NCBI GenBank assembly: GCA_018335855.1
Contig: JAGXRM010000006.1
Span: 1 to 64,000, forward strand
Direction: 5' to 3'
DNA: 64,000 nucleotides
From: Clostridiales bacterium
GTDB lineage: Bacteria > Bacillota > Dethiobacteria > Dethiobacterales > Dethiobacteraceae
The notes below the pieces were generated by a model. It worked only from the letters and a program-made list of their open reading frames with translations. It did not search any database and was not told where the DNA came from. Positions 26,813-35,119 of the stretch are shown piece after piece. Positions within the stretch are counted from its first letter, which is position 1, and each line of letters opens with the position of its first letter. A program made the translations under genes and the position numbers.

Positions 26813-26868
26813 CTAACTGTTAGAAAAGCCTTAGAGGAATGCCTTTTAGGCCAGGCAAGGCATACCGG

Positions 26869-26902
26869 CAGGCGGGTTGGGGCACATGTGTCCAGCCGCC
26901 TG
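26869..26902 (+). terminator. imperfect hairpin after the giant helicase gene
   Basis: CAGGCGG (26869-26875) pairs with CCGCCTG (26896-26902), with an interrupted inner stem ending in CAC/GTG. The tail is only weakly T-rich, so termination is uncertain. Confidence 0.35.
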
Positions 26903-26960
26903 TTATTTCATAGTTGGGGAGCTGACTTTTATAAGAAAATCAGGAAGGGGATGAAGGAGT

Positions 26961-29030
26961 TTGAGGAAAAGAGGGGAACAATTACTAAAACAGATGTTCG
27001 GTCCAGAGGCTCAATTTCGCGAGGGGCAATGGGAAGCGATTGAGTCTGTTTTGCAAAGACGGCGGACGTTAGTTGTGCAGAAAACGGGCTGGGGAAAAAG
27101 TATTGTTTACTTTCTGGCGACGAAGCTTCTCAGAGAAGAGGGAGCTGGGCCAACTATATTAATTAGCCCGTTGCTTTCATTAATGCGAAACCAAATTGAC
27201 ATGGCAGCCCGGATTGGCATTAGGGCTGAATCAATTAACAGTACAAATCCCGATGAATGGGAAGAGATAAAAGGCACGCTGGAACAAGGGAAATGTGATG
27301 TTTTACTGATTTCTCCTGAACGGCTGGCGAACAAGGAGTTCTTGGAAAAAGTATTGCCTGTGATTGAAGATGGAATTGGTATGTTTGTTGTCGATGAGGC
27401 ACATTGTATTTCTGACTGGGGACATGATTTTCGTCCTGATTACCGGCGCATTGTGAGGATTCTAAATCTTTTGCCAGAAAATGTGCCTGTTATCGCAACC
27501 ACTGCCACTGCGAACAATCGTGTGATTCGTGATATTAAAGAGCAGTTGGGTGATCAGCTGCTTATATCCAGGGGTCCTTTGACAAGAGAATCATTAAAGC
27601 TGCAATCTATAAAGCTGGCAGATCAAGCCGAAAGGCTGGCATGGTTAGCGGAAAATGTGCGAGTCATGGCTGGGTCTGGGATTATATACTGCCTAACTGT
27701 AGCCGATTGCCGAAGAGTAGCGGTCTGGCTGCGCTTAAATGGCATTGATGCACTAGAATACTATGGAGATTTGGGTAATGAGCTAAGAGAAGAAAGAGAG
27801 CGGCTGCTTTTAAACAATGGGGTAAAAGCATTGGTTGCAACGGTGGCACTTGGAATGGGATATGATAAGCCGGACTTGGGTTATGTAATACATTATCAGC
27901 GTCCGGGTTCCTTAGTGGCGTATTACCAGCAGATAGGCCGGGCCGGCAGAGCTGTTGACGATGCATACGCTATCTTGTTGAATGGTCGTGAAGATGATGA
28001 AATCCATGAGTACTTTATCAGTGGGGCATTTCCCGGTGCTGACGAAATGATAAAGGTTCTTGGTGCGATTGAAGCATCTGATGGATTAAGTATGCATGGT
28101 ATTCAAAAGGAAATTAATATCTCACAGGGGCGGTTAAGTAATTGCCTGAAAGTCCTGGAGATTGACGGTGCTGTGCTTAAAAAAGATAAAAAATATATAC
28201 GCTCGGCTAAACCTTGGTTCCCTGATACAAAAAGAAGTGAGGCAGTAACTGAGTTAAGGAAAAAAGAGTTGCTACAGATGCAGCAGTTCATTGTAACAAG
28301 TGGATGCCTAATGAAGTATGTTGCTGATGAACTAAATGATCCTTATGCCAAAGAGTGTGGCAGATGCGCTAACTGTTTGGGGCGACAATTCTTTAGTGAG
28401 CAAGTCGCACATTCAAAAATAATCGAAGCCATTGAGTTTTTACGAAAAGATTTTTTAGCGATAGAGCCGCGTAAAAAATGGCCAACGGGCGGCGTTGGTG
28501 AAATTAAAGGAAAAATACCGGAGGAGTTTCAAATGCAGAGGGGAATAGCTCTTTGCGCATACGGGGACGCCGGTTGGGGTAGGTTTGTTCGTGACGATAA
28601 ATATGAAAATGGTTTTTTTAGGGATGAATTGGTTGATGCAGCGGTAAGCCTTATCAAAGAGAAATGGCAACCGGTACCGTTCCTGAAGTGGGTAACAGCG
28701 GTGCCTTCACTACGCCGTCCTGCGTTGGTTCCTGAATTTGCAAAACGTGTCGCCGAACGGTTAGGATTACCATTTCACCCTATTCTCGAAAAGATAAAAG
28801 ACAAGCCAGCACAAAAGAGTATGAAAAACTCTATCCAACAGGCGCAAAATGTTTACGATGCTTTTATGGTAAGTGGAGACTTGCCCGACGGGCCGGTTTT
28901 ACTTGTTGATGATATGGTGGATTCAAGATGGACGTTTACTGTGTGCAGCAGGATGTTATTGATGAGGGGGAGCGGTCCTGTATTCCCCTTTGCATTGGCA
29001 TCAACCGCAGGTGGGGGTGAAGGTAACTGA
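26961..29030 (+). CDS. rqlH: RecQ-like helicase with phosphoribosyltransferase domain (RqlH)
   Basis: The product has 689 aa; the likely start is TTG at 26961, about 10 bp after GGAAGGGG. RecQ motifs are TGWGKS (about 43-48), DEAHCISDWGHDF (about 144) and QQIGRAGR. A zinc site is formed by a cysteine in TSGCLMKYV and CGRCANC (about 448-473). The C-terminus carries a PRTase-like domain with the PRPP loop VLLVDDMVDSRWT (about 646-658). This is the RqlH architecture. RqlH is genotoxic unless held by RqlI, and homologous pairs act as the PsyrTA/ShosTA toxin-antitoxin defence systems. Its stop overlaps the start of the DprA-like gene. Confidence 0.85.
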   Translation: MRKRGEQLLKQMFGPEAQFREGQWEAIESVLQRRRTLVVQKTGWGKSIVYFLATKLLREEGAGPTILISPLLSLMRNQIDMAARIGIRAESINSTNPDEWEEIKGTLEQGKCDVLLISPERLANKEFLEKVLPVIEDGIGMFVVDEAHCISDWGHDFRPDYRRIVRILNLLPENVPVIATTATANNRVIRDIKEQLGDQLLISRGPLTRESLKLQSIKLADQAERLAWLAENVRVMAGSGIIYCLTVADCRRVAVWLRLNGIDALEYYGDLGNELREERERLLLNNGVKALVATVALGMGYDKPDLGYVIHYQRPGSLVAYYQQIGRAGRAVDDAYAILLNGREDDEIHEYFISGAFPGADEMIKVLGAIEASDGLSMHGIQKEINISQGRLSNCLKVLEIDGAVLKKDKKYIRSAKPWFPDTKRSEAVTELRKKELLQMQQFIVTSGCLMKYVADELNDPYAKECGRCANCLGRQFFSEQVAHSKIIEAIEFLRKDFLAIEPRKKWPTGGVGEIKGKIPEEFQMQRGIALCAYGDAGWGRFVRDDKYENGFFRDELVDAAVSLIKEKWQPVPFLKWVTAVPSLRRPALVPEFAKRVAERLGLPFHPILEKIKDKPAQKSMKNSIQQAQNVYDAFMVSGDLPDGPVLLVDDMVDSRWTFTVCSRMLLMRGSGPVFPFALASTAGGGEGN

Positions 29031-30241
29031 TGAAGAACTTGTCTCAGGACAGTTTGGCAATGTTATTGCTTTGTTCGGATCTAGCACTGACAGAACGAAA
29101 CAACAATGAAAAGCCTTTTACACTTAAAGAATGGCATACGCTAACCACAAGGTTAAAGCAATCATCGATGGAAAGGCCGCACGCGTTTTTAAAAGTTGAT
29201 TCAGAAGTGTGGCGCAAGGAGCTATTGCTCACGGATAAACAGGTTGAGCGGATTGAAAGCCTGTTGTCCCGGGGAGGACAGCTTAGCTTTGAGCTGGAGA
29301 GGTTACAAGGACTGGGTATCTGGGTAACAACAAGAGCAGAGGCTGAATATCCCGTAAAGCTCAAGAAGAGTTTAGGGCATAGATCGCCTGTTGTGCTTTA
29401 TGGTGCCGGCGACATAGGTATTTTGCAATCGGATGGCATTGGTATTGTTGGATCTAGAGGGGTTGATCAGACAGGGGCTTCGTTTACGCAGGGATTGGCT
29501 GCCCAGTGTGCTCATGAGGAGCTTACGGTCGTATCTGGAGGTGCGTCTGGGGTAGATTCAATTGCACAGGAAACAGCCTTAAAGTCTGGTGGCAGCGTAA
29601 TTGCTGTATTGGCAGATAGCATGGAGTCTCGGATTATCAAACGTGAATACAGAGTACCGGTTCTGGCTGGGAAACTACTTGTATTATCCTCATTTAATCC
29701 AAAATCACATTTCAAGCCGTATACTGCCATGGAGAGAAACAAATATATCTATACTCTGGCTAATTATGTTTTTATTGTATCGTCTGCATATAACAAGGGA
29801 GGAACCTGGTCTGGAGCTATAGAAAACATCCGTGCAAACTGGAGGGTTCCAATGTTTGTCCGCTCAGAACAGGGTGTTCCCGAAGGTAATAAAAAGCTGT
29901 TAGAGCTCGGTGGTGCTCCTATAGACCTTAAAGACTTGTTAGACAATAACATTTCACTTAGGGAATGGTTAGGGAAAAACAAAGAAAGTATGTATAGCCA
30001 GCAGAGTCTGTTTGATTATGAGGTAAGTACCGTGAAAGAAGAGCACGCTGTTAATGTCTATGACTTGTTCATTACCGTTTGGCCTATCTTAGAAGCGTTG
30101 CTTCAGATCCCACGCAATGAAAAAGAGGTGGCAAAAATATTAAACGTTCGGCCAACCCAGGTCAGGGACTGGTTAAACCGTGCAATGGATGAGGGTAAAG
30201 TTGTGAAGGAAAAGTCCATTTATTTTTTAAACCGAGTTTAA
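29030..30241 (+). CDS. rqlI: DprA-like antitoxin/regulator (RqlI)
   Basis: This is a 403-aa protein. The central SMF/DprA Rossmann domain has GIGIVGSRGVDQTG and VVSGGASGVDSIAQ (about 140-185), the nucleotide- or ssDNA-binding core. The N-terminus is helical and residues 335-403 form a winged-helix-like end (NEKEVAKILNVRPTQVRDWLNR). The first A of its ATG is the last base of the rqlH stop, so the two are translationally coupled. In known pairs RqlI restrains RqlH toxicity. It is distinct from housekeeping DprA by context. Confidence 0.85.
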   Translation: MKNLSQDSLAMLLLCSDLALTERNNNEKPFTLKEWHTLTTRLKQSSMERPHAFLKVDSEVWRKELLLTDKQVERIESLLSRGGQLSFELERLQGLGIWVTTRAEAEYPVKLKKSLGHRSPVVLYGAGDIGILQSDGIGIVGSRGVDQTGASFTQGLAAQCAHEELTVVSGGASGVDSIAQETALKSGGSVIAVLADSMESRIIKREYRVPVLAGKLLVLSSFNPKSHFKPYTAMERNKYIYTLANYVFIVSSAYNKGGTWSGAIENIRANWRVPMFVRSEQGVPEGNKKLLELGGAPIDLKDLLDNNISLREWLGKNKESMYSQQSLFDYEVSTVKEEHAVNVYDLFITVWPILEALLQIPRNEKEVAKILNVRPTQVRDWLNRAMDEGKVVKEKSIYFLNRV

Positions 30242-30537
30242 ATTCCGTTATGATGATAAATTTTAAATTTTATTTTTGAGGCAACCGGTCAAGAAGCATC
30301 AAAACAGCAAGCTGAAGTGTTATTTGTTAATGTGTTGAGAAACTTAAAGATATAAATCCATATATTACTTGTCGATTGTTAGATCATGCTGAATGGCGAT
30401 ATATGTATTCTAAAAAAACATTAATTTTGTATGACACCTAAATCCTGCCCGGTCGGTCAATCATGGCGACCATTATGATTATATTTTCAAAAAGATCCGC
30501 CTATTGGGACAGATCTAATTTGTTCTATAAAATTATT
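30242..30537. other. AT-rich intergenic stretch
   Basis: No coding sequence with a ribosome site is visible. There is a short mixed-repeat region but no convincing terminator after rqlI. It ends in the LexA-controlled promoter. Confidence 0.5.
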
Positions 30538-30566
30538 TTGCGATTCGAACTTATGTTCGGTATAAT
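30538..30566 (+). promoter_or_regulatory. SOS-type promoter with a perfect LexA box
   Basis: TTGCGA (30538-30543), a 17-bp spacer, TATAAT (30561-30566). The spacer contains CGAACTTATGTTCG (30546-30559), a fully symmetrical CGAAC-N4-GTTCG LexA box. Bound LexA would sit between -35 and -10 and block transcription until DNA damage. Confidence 0.8.
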
Positions 30567-30592
30567 AAAAAAAGGCTTTTGGGAGTGAGGAT

Positions 30593-31237
30593 ATGAGCAG
30601 AAAAGGAAAGACTGTGCTAACCATAGGGCACTCCAATCACTCAATTGATACTTTTATAAGTATTCTTAAGGCAAACAAAGTTGAAGTTGTTGTTGACGTA
30701 CGTTCGCATCCATATTCAAAGTATGTATCTCATTTTAATTCCAGTGTATTGAAACCAGTCCTTGATTTAAATAGGATTAAATATTTATTTTTGGGTAAAG
30801 AGCTAGGCGGTCAACCCGAAGGTTCTGAGTTTTATGATGAAGAACAGCATGTACTTTATAACAAAGTTGCTGAATCCAGACTTTATAACGAAGGGTTGTT
30901 AAGACTGGAAAGAGGTATAAATATGTTTACGGTTGCAGTTATGTGCAGTGAAGAAAACCCTGCTAATTGTCACCGTAGGCTACTCATAAGTCGTGTATTG
31001 TACGATCGAGGGTTCAATATCATTCATGTCAGGGGAGATGGTAATCAGTTACTGGAACAAGCACTGCAGGATGAAGAGAATACATGCGTGCAGTTATCAT
31101 TATTTGATGATCAGGAGGTAAATCAATGGAGATCTATACAATCGGTTTCACAAAGAAAACTGCAGAAGAGTTCTTCCGAATACTTAGAGAGAAGCGTTAT
31201 GGATTTTTCGGGAAGCAATGTTGCTGAATCCCAATGA
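30593..31237 (+). CDS. DUF488 family protein, probably SOS-induced
   Basis: The product is a 214-aa protein. The DUF488 hallmarks are the start VLTIGHSNHSIDTF, VDVRSHPYSKY and the MCSEENPANCHRRLL block (about 119-134), with cysteines thought to matter in the family. ATG follows GGAGTGAGG. The last 12 residues run across a deletion junction near 31199, so the native C-terminus may differ slightly; the domain itself is whole. A second DUF488 gene overlaps its 3' end, as in tandem DUF488 pairs. The LexA box in the promoter predicts induction by DNA damage. The biochemical function of the family is unknown. Confidence 0.8.
   Translation: MSRKGKTVLTIGHSNHSIDTFISILKANKVEVVVDVRSHPYSKYVSHFNSSVLKPVLDLNRIKYLFLGKELGGQPEGSEFYDEEQHVLYNKVAESRLYNEGLLRLERGINMFTVAVMCSEENPANCHRRLLISRVLYDRGFNIIHVRGDGNQLLEQALQDEENTCVQLSLFDDQEVNQWRSIQSVSQRKLQKSSSEYLERSVMDFSGSNVAESQ
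31126..31227 (+). pseudogene. second DUF488 gene, truncated after about 24 codons
   Basis: ATG at 31126 follows a perfect AGGAGG. The first 24 residues (MEIYTIGFTKKTAEEFFRIL...) are the standard start of the downstream DUF488 partner. The frame then enters unrelated sequence near 31199 and stops at 31225. The rest of the gene was lost in a deletion that fused it to the TPR fragment. Confidence 0.75.
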
Positions 31238-31604
31238 TAATATTGGTGCGCGGTACCATATTGGAGAGATGCTTTTAGATATGGGCAGGGACAGGGAGTA
31301 AATCTCTTTTAGCGATAAATACAGTGAGGGTTATTTTGCAGATTTACTGTATGGACGGGCATTGGCTTTTTACCGTCTTGGGGAAATGAATGATGCCGAA
31401 AAGGAACTGCGGATCGCCAAAAGGGATATGCCGCTTGTGGCGAAGGAGTTAACAAAAAAAAGGCATACGCGTCCAGATGACTGGAATGAACAGTATGTCT
31501 CTCTTGGCGGTGAAGATCAGGCGTATGCATACTGGCAGGATTTCGGGAAGTTGTGGAAAAAGGCGGATGGTGCTTTAGAGTGGCTGCGAAGCATCAAGGA
31601 ATGA
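31203..31604 (+). pseudogene. TPR-type protein, 5' truncated and with an internal stop
   Basis: One frame encodes FREAMLLNPNDNIGARYHIGEML..., then TAA at 31299-31301. The same frame continues with DKYSEGYFADLLYGRALAFYRLGE and ends SLGGEDQAYAYWQDFG...SIKE at 31604. This is the second half of a tetratricopeptide-like protein. The start was lost at the DUF488 junction, and a single nonsense codon interrupts the remainder, probably from a GAA or similar codon. The C-terminal 112 bp recur at 33134-33245. Confidence 0.7.
31493..31604 (+). repeat. 112-bp direct repeat, copy 1
   Basis: Nearly identical to 33134-33245 (offset 1641), covering the last codons of the TPR-like pseudogene. Confidence 0.8.
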
Positions 31605-31625
31605 TTGGCATAGGGGGAGCAGCAA

Positions 31626-31952
31626 ATGACTACGCCAAGGCATAAACGGATGAAGAGAAAGAGCAGGTTGCAGGCGGCTGTACATTGGATACCAAAGTAT
31701 TCGGGCAAAAACCTGGTTAGGGGCTATGCTAAGCATTTTGGGGTTAACCTTCTGTGTGCTATTATTGAACTTGAAACGCTGGGATACAAGATTGAGCAGA
31801 GTTATAAAGATAGTATCCGAGAGAATGAAGAAGCGAAACAGAGACAGGCAATCTTGAAGAAGCAGAAGCGGGAAGTTTGTGAGGACACGGAATGGTATGA
31901 TGAGTACTTTTATTCAGAGGTGCAAGAAATGGAGGAAGAGGTTCCTTTTTAA
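31626..31952 (+). CDS. hypothetical 108-aa basic/acidic protein
   Basis: ATG follows GGGGGAGC. The N-terminal half is basic (RHKRMKRKSRLQAA) and includes WIPKYSGKNLVRGYAKHFGVNLLCAIIELETLGY, a conserved-looking block. The C-terminus is acidic. I recognise it only as a recurrent hypothetical found beside the TPR-like gene. It seems intact. Confidence 0.55.
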   Translation: MTTPRHKRMKRKSRLQAAVHWIPKYSGKNLVRGYAKHFGVNLLCAIIELETLGYKIEQSYKDSIRENEEAKQRQAILKKQKREVCEDTEWYDEYFYSEVQEMEEEVPF

Positions 31953-32029
31953 AGGATGTAGAAAAACTTGTCTTACTCCGGCTGAATTCCAGCTGGCACT
32001 GCAGGAGATTAACTGAAGGGAAATTTCGA

Positions 32030-32058
32030 AAGCCACCTCGATAGGTGGCTTGGTTTAT
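32030..32058 (+). terminator. hairpin terminator
   Basis: AAGCCACCT (32030-32038) and AGGTGGCTT (32043-32051) with a 4-nt loop and a T-rich tail. Closely related to the hairpin at 38722. Confidence 0.65.
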
Positions 32059-32181
32059 TTTATGCGGCTTTTAAAGATGATTTGTTTTGCTTACTTACAC
32101 AGTTTGGAAAATTAAAAAGGGTTCAGGCTAAAAAACAGCGAAATATGTGGCAAAGAAAAATCTTGCAAGGTGGTGTTTGAC

Positions 32182-33090
32182 ATGAAGCGGTTGGACATAC
32201 TTGTGCAGGAAGCGGCGGACCTATTTAATAAAGGCAAGAAAAGTGAGGCTGAGTCGCTGCTTCTTAATGAGCTGAAGGAAAATGATTTGCCACTCCTTCG
32301 TACTAGGCTAGCATCATTTAGGCTGATGTCCGGTAATCCGGAGGGTGTAATGGAGATAATTACTCCATTGCTGCAGGAAGATAATTTTGAGGTGTGCATA
32401 ATGGCCACCAGGGCGCTTATCGAGTTAGGCCGGACCGAGGATGCTGGACTTTATTTGGACAAACTGGTGAAGCTGGTTGATAGAACGTTGGCTGCAAGCA
32501 GAGGCAGTTTTAGTAGGGTAGAAAAAGAGCTCCCGGCATTGGTGATGAATTTAGCGGGAACGCTTGGGCAGCACAGGCGTGTGCTTGACTTGTATAAACG
32601 CCGGCCGGGGTTTGCTTCGGACTGGCTAGTACGCTACTACGCGGCTGTGTCTGCCTTTAATCTTGGCCGCTACAAGCAGGCAGCGTTACACTGGAGTGCC
32701 ATTGGCCATATGCCGGAGGCCCTGAGCATGCAGCATGTGGCTGTGCTGGCGGAACGGGGGACTGTGCCGCCATTTATCATGGAGTATGCCCCACTGAGTC
32801 CGGAGGTTGTAACCAATCTATTAGAGGAACTGGCTGATGGGGTGGATGTAAAAGGTTTGGACTCAGGGATTGTGCGTATGGCACTGTTGTGCATGGTATT
32901 GGATGAAGACATCGATGACGAGACAATCTTCGATGCGCTGTCGCTACTAGTCCGTGGCGGGGGAGAGTGGGGTATAGCTTTGGGATTAGGACTGATGGAA
33001 TCATCTGTGGTTGGGAAATCGGTGAAATCTATTACTGCTGCTGTGCTGATTAAGGCAGGGGTTTGGGAATTTCCGACGAGTTGCGAGTAA
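32182..33090 (+). CDS. TPR-like helical repeat protein
   Basis: The protein has 302 aa from ATG at 32182, 8 bp after AGGTGG (the frame opens earlier, at a GTG with no ribosome site). The whole chain is helical with TPR-like pairs (residues 1-110: AADLFNKGKKSEAESLLL, LIELGRTEDAGLYLDKLV; also AAVSAFNLGRYKQAALHW near 160). No catalytic domain is present. It probably mediates protein contacts; the partner is unknown. It appears intact and follows the terminator at 32030. Confidence 0.6.
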   Translation: MKRLDILVQEAADLFNKGKKSEAESLLLNELKENDLPLLRTRLASFRLMSGNPEGVMEIITPLLQEDNFEVCIMATRALIELGRTEDAGLYLDKLVKLVDRTLAASRGSFSRVEKELPALVMNLAGTLGQHRRVLDLYKRRPGFASDWLVRYYAAVSAFNLGRYKQAALHWSAIGHMPEALSMQHVAVLAERGTVPPFIMEYAPLSPEVVTNLLEELADGVDVKGLDSGIVRMALLCMVLDEDIDDETIFDALSLLVRGGGEWGIALGLGLMESSVVGKSVKSITAAVLIKAGVWEFPTSCE

Positions 33091-33133
33091 TGGGAAAGAG
33101 TATAATATGAAGACTTTGATAAGTTTGCAAACG

Positions 33134-33245
33134 GTATATCTCTCTTGGTGGGGAAGATCAGGCGTATGCATACTGGCAGGACTTCGGGAAGTTGTGGAAA
33201 AAGGCGGAGGGTGCTTTAGAGTGGTTGCGAAGCATCAAGGACTGA
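33134..33245 (+). pseudogene. 112-bp repeat copy 2, C-terminal relic of the TPR-like gene
   Basis: It encodes SLGGEDQAYAYWQDFGK...SIKD and a TGA at 33243-33245, in the same frame as copy 1 at 31493-31604, with a few substitutions. No start or upstream part exists here, so it is a fragment left by duplication or recombination. The longer open frame at 33107-33298 is in another phase and is not coding. Confidence 0.75.
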
Positions 33246-33301
33246 TGTGGTCAGGAGTGTTTGCTTACGAAGAGGTGCAAGAAGAACCGGGGAGTTAGGG
33301 G

Positions 33302-33352
33302 TTAATTATAAATGGCTGGCCGATTATAAAACGGCCAGCCATTTATAATTAA
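33302..33352. terminator. 21-bp perfect inverted repeat (GGCTGGCCG hairpin)
   Basis: TTAATTATAAATGGCTGGCC... at 33302-33322 is inverted at 33332-33352, with a 9-nt loop. The tail is AAGTTTTG, so it can terminate in either direction. A sister copy is at 35731-35774. Confidence 0.7.
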
Positions 33353-33493
33353 GTTTTGTTATGAAAGTACTAGCTATTAGTGTTAGGGGTTTGTCACTAT
33401 GAATTGGGTGCGTCATGGTTTATTTGAACACCAGTTGAAAGGTAAAGGAATGTAAGCTATAATTATAGGAAGGAACAAGGAACAAGGAACAAG

Positions 33494-34101
33494 GAGGATG
33501 CGTTTGATGAGTGAAAATAAATATTCTGATCATAAAATAATCCGCGTAACAAGTAAACGTCAGCTTACCATTCCCAAAACGTATTTTGATGCGCTGAGCA
33601 TCGGTGAACAGGTGAAATGTTATCTGGATGGGGGAAGGCTTGTGATTGAGCCGGCACATGCAGATGAGTTCTGGGACTTTTCCACCGATATTCTTAGGGA
33701 GCTGGTGGCCGAAAGTTATGCTGGCGAGGATCTGTTGCGTGAATTTGAGTCCAGGAAGTGCAAAGTGGCTCAGGCACTGGAGCGTATGGTAGGAGACGCT
33801 AGGGATGACGTGATGGCGGGGCGTGGCCGTTCCGCTGAAGATGTTTTTAAGGCGTTGCTGGATGACGATGATGTATAGGGTCATTCTGCTTCCGCGCGCG
33901 GAAAAGCAATTGCGTAAAATAAAGGAGCGTGAGCTCCTTGGAGCGTTTAGGCAATGCTTAAGGGATATCTCTGTTCAACCTTTTCGAAAAAGCAAGGTGG
34001 GTGCACTAAAAAATGTTTTTGGCCATGGCTTTAATTACAGGGGGACAGCATACCGGGTTGCATACCTTATGGATACAGAAGAGCATGTCATCTATATTAT
34101 T
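33494..34101 (+). repeat. 608-bp duplicated toxin-antitoxin block, copy 1
   Basis: Nearly identical to 38835-39442 (offset 5341). The similarity stops abruptly inside the toxin gene. Confidence 0.9.
33507..33878 (+). CDS. AbrB/SpoVT-type antitoxin, copy 1
   Basis: The protein has 123 aa from ATG at 33507 (AAGGAGG 9 bp upstream; ATG at 33498 touches the ribosome site). Residues about 5-50 form a swapped-hairpin AbrB domain (HKIIRVTSKRQLTIPKTYFDAL). The C-terminal half is acidic and helical and would wrap the toxin. It overlaps the toxin start by 11 bp. It should bind its own promoter together with the toxin. The short AAGGAAC triplication just upstream (33471-33491) forms part of the leader. 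Confidence 0.8.
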   Translation: MSENKYSDHKIIRVTSKRQLTIPKTYFDALSIGEQVKCYLDGGRLVIEPAHADEFWDFSTDILRELVAESYAGEDLLREFESRKCKVAQALERMVGDARDDVMAGRGRSAEDVFKALLDDDDV

Positions 34102-34161
34102 GGCCTTGGTAGTCACGAAGGATTTTGGGATGATATTAAGCGATGGTATCTTAAGTGTTAG
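33868..34161 (+). CDS. RelE/ParE-superfamily toxin, copy 1
   Basis: The protein has 97 aa from ATG at 33868 (33871 also possible), inside the end of the antitoxin gene. It has the RelE fold pattern: YRVILLPRAEKQLRKI, then GALKNVFGHGFNYRGTAYRVAYLMD, and the final YIIGLGSHEGFWDDIKRW with the residues that usually contribute to mRNA cleavage. It is probably a ribosome-dependent or free mRNA interferase. This copy is full length, unlike the one at 39209. Confidence 0.8.
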   Translation: MMYRVILLPRAEKQLRKIKERELLGAFRQCLRDISVQPFRKSKVGALKNVFGHGFNYRGTAYRVAYLMDTEEHVIYIIGLGSHEGFWDDIKRWYLKC

Positions 34162-34265
34162 TATATAGCTAACGTGAAGGATTAAAATTAAATGCGTCGA
34201 AATATGTTTCAGTCACTGGACACGGATGTCGTACAAAAAAACGTAAAGGGATGATGACGTGGAAC

Positions 34266-34841
34266 TTACTGCGGCAACGGATCATTAAAATCCGGTTCAA
34301 TAACTATCTTATCTTTGGCACTTCCCGGAACTCGAGGTCCTTGATTCTCTACGATATCCATGGTTACAATTTTATCCCAGTCTTTGCAGACATCAACCCA
34401 CTTTTTACCCCTTGAATACTCTTGAAGCTCTGAGCAAGTCAATTCTATGGCAGAATTACTGCTGCCGCAGGCAGGGAACACAGTTTTAAACCTTTTCATT
34501 GATATATCCAAAAAAACTGGGATATCACTTTTTAGACCGAACGGACACACACCGCCTACCGCATGTCCTGTATACTCTAAGGTTTCTCCGGGGGGTAGCA
34601 TCTTCGGCTTGAAACCAAATTCAGCCTTAAACTTGGTGTTATCCGTCTTGGCATCTCCGGCCGCAACAACCAGTAAAGCGCCTTCTTTACCTCCGAAAGC
34701 AAGGGTCTTTGCAATCCTGGCCGGTTCTACATTCAACGCCTGTGCGGCCAGTTCAACCGTAGCACTGGACGCCGCGTACTCCAGGATGTCGCTGTCCCTA
34801 CCCCAATGTTTTAAATGCTCGCGTACTGCTTCAATAGCCAT
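34266..34841 (-). CDS. YbaK/EbsC-type aminoacyl-tRNA deacylase
   Basis: The product is a 191-aa protein whose start follows AAAGGA. The YbaK fold is shown by AAQALNVEPARIAKTLAF, the KFKAEFGFKPKMLPPGE block and GHAVGGVCPFGL (about 92-103), which line the editing pocket. It would hydrolyse mischarged tRNA such as Cys-tRNA(Pro) or related products. It is monocistronic. The C-terminal 30 residues extend beyond the minimal domain. Confidence 0.85.
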   Translation of the reverse strand: MAIEAVREHLKHWGRDSDILEYAASSATVELAAQALNVEPARIAKTLAFGGKEGALLVVAAGDAKTDNTKFKAEFGFKPKMLPPGETLEYTGHAVGGVCPFGLKSDIPVFLDISMKRFKTVFPACGSSNSAIELTCSELQEYSRGKKWVDVCKDWDKIVTMDIVENQGPRVPGSAKDKIVIEPDFNDPLPQ

Positions 34842-34916
34842 TATAAGTTGTCCTTTCTTTTTGCGGATTCTTTTTCATCGAGAATTATGGTTCTGAAGGG
34901 ATCGTTAGCATGGGAA

Positions 34917-35119
34917 TTAACTATTTTTTAAAAGGTGTGAGTAGTTCCTTGATCCGTGTAAAATTCGGTACACTAATACCTTGTTGTCTATGAAGCGGTA
35001 GAAAGCTATATATGGGTCAATGATGACCATCCCGTTGGACTATCTAGCATTATATAATCGAATATTTCATCTAGGTCAGCATATGCTGCAGGTAGTAATT
35101 CTACATTATACCGAACCAT
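34917..35119 (-). pseudogene. RelE/ParE toxin with its middle deleted
   Basis: Minus-strand ATG at 35119 starts MVRYNVELLPAAYADLDEIFDYIMLDSP, a typical RelE/ParE N-terminus. After 28 codons the sequence jumps to the family's C-terminus in another phase (DPYIAFYRFIDNKVLVYRILHG, ending at 34917). About 40 central residues are missing and the frame is broken. The toxin should be inactive. The start overlaps the antitoxin stop as in working pairs. Confidence 0.8.

Noticed and set aside
33107-33298. 63-codon frame with a start after the TPR gene
   Set aside because: It reads the 112-bp repeat in the wrong phase; the repeat's real frame is the TPR-like one.
33420-33884. 154-codon minus-strand frame, repeated at 38827-39225
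   Set aside because: It is conserved only because the underlying AbrB antitoxin gene is duplicated; no ribosome site.
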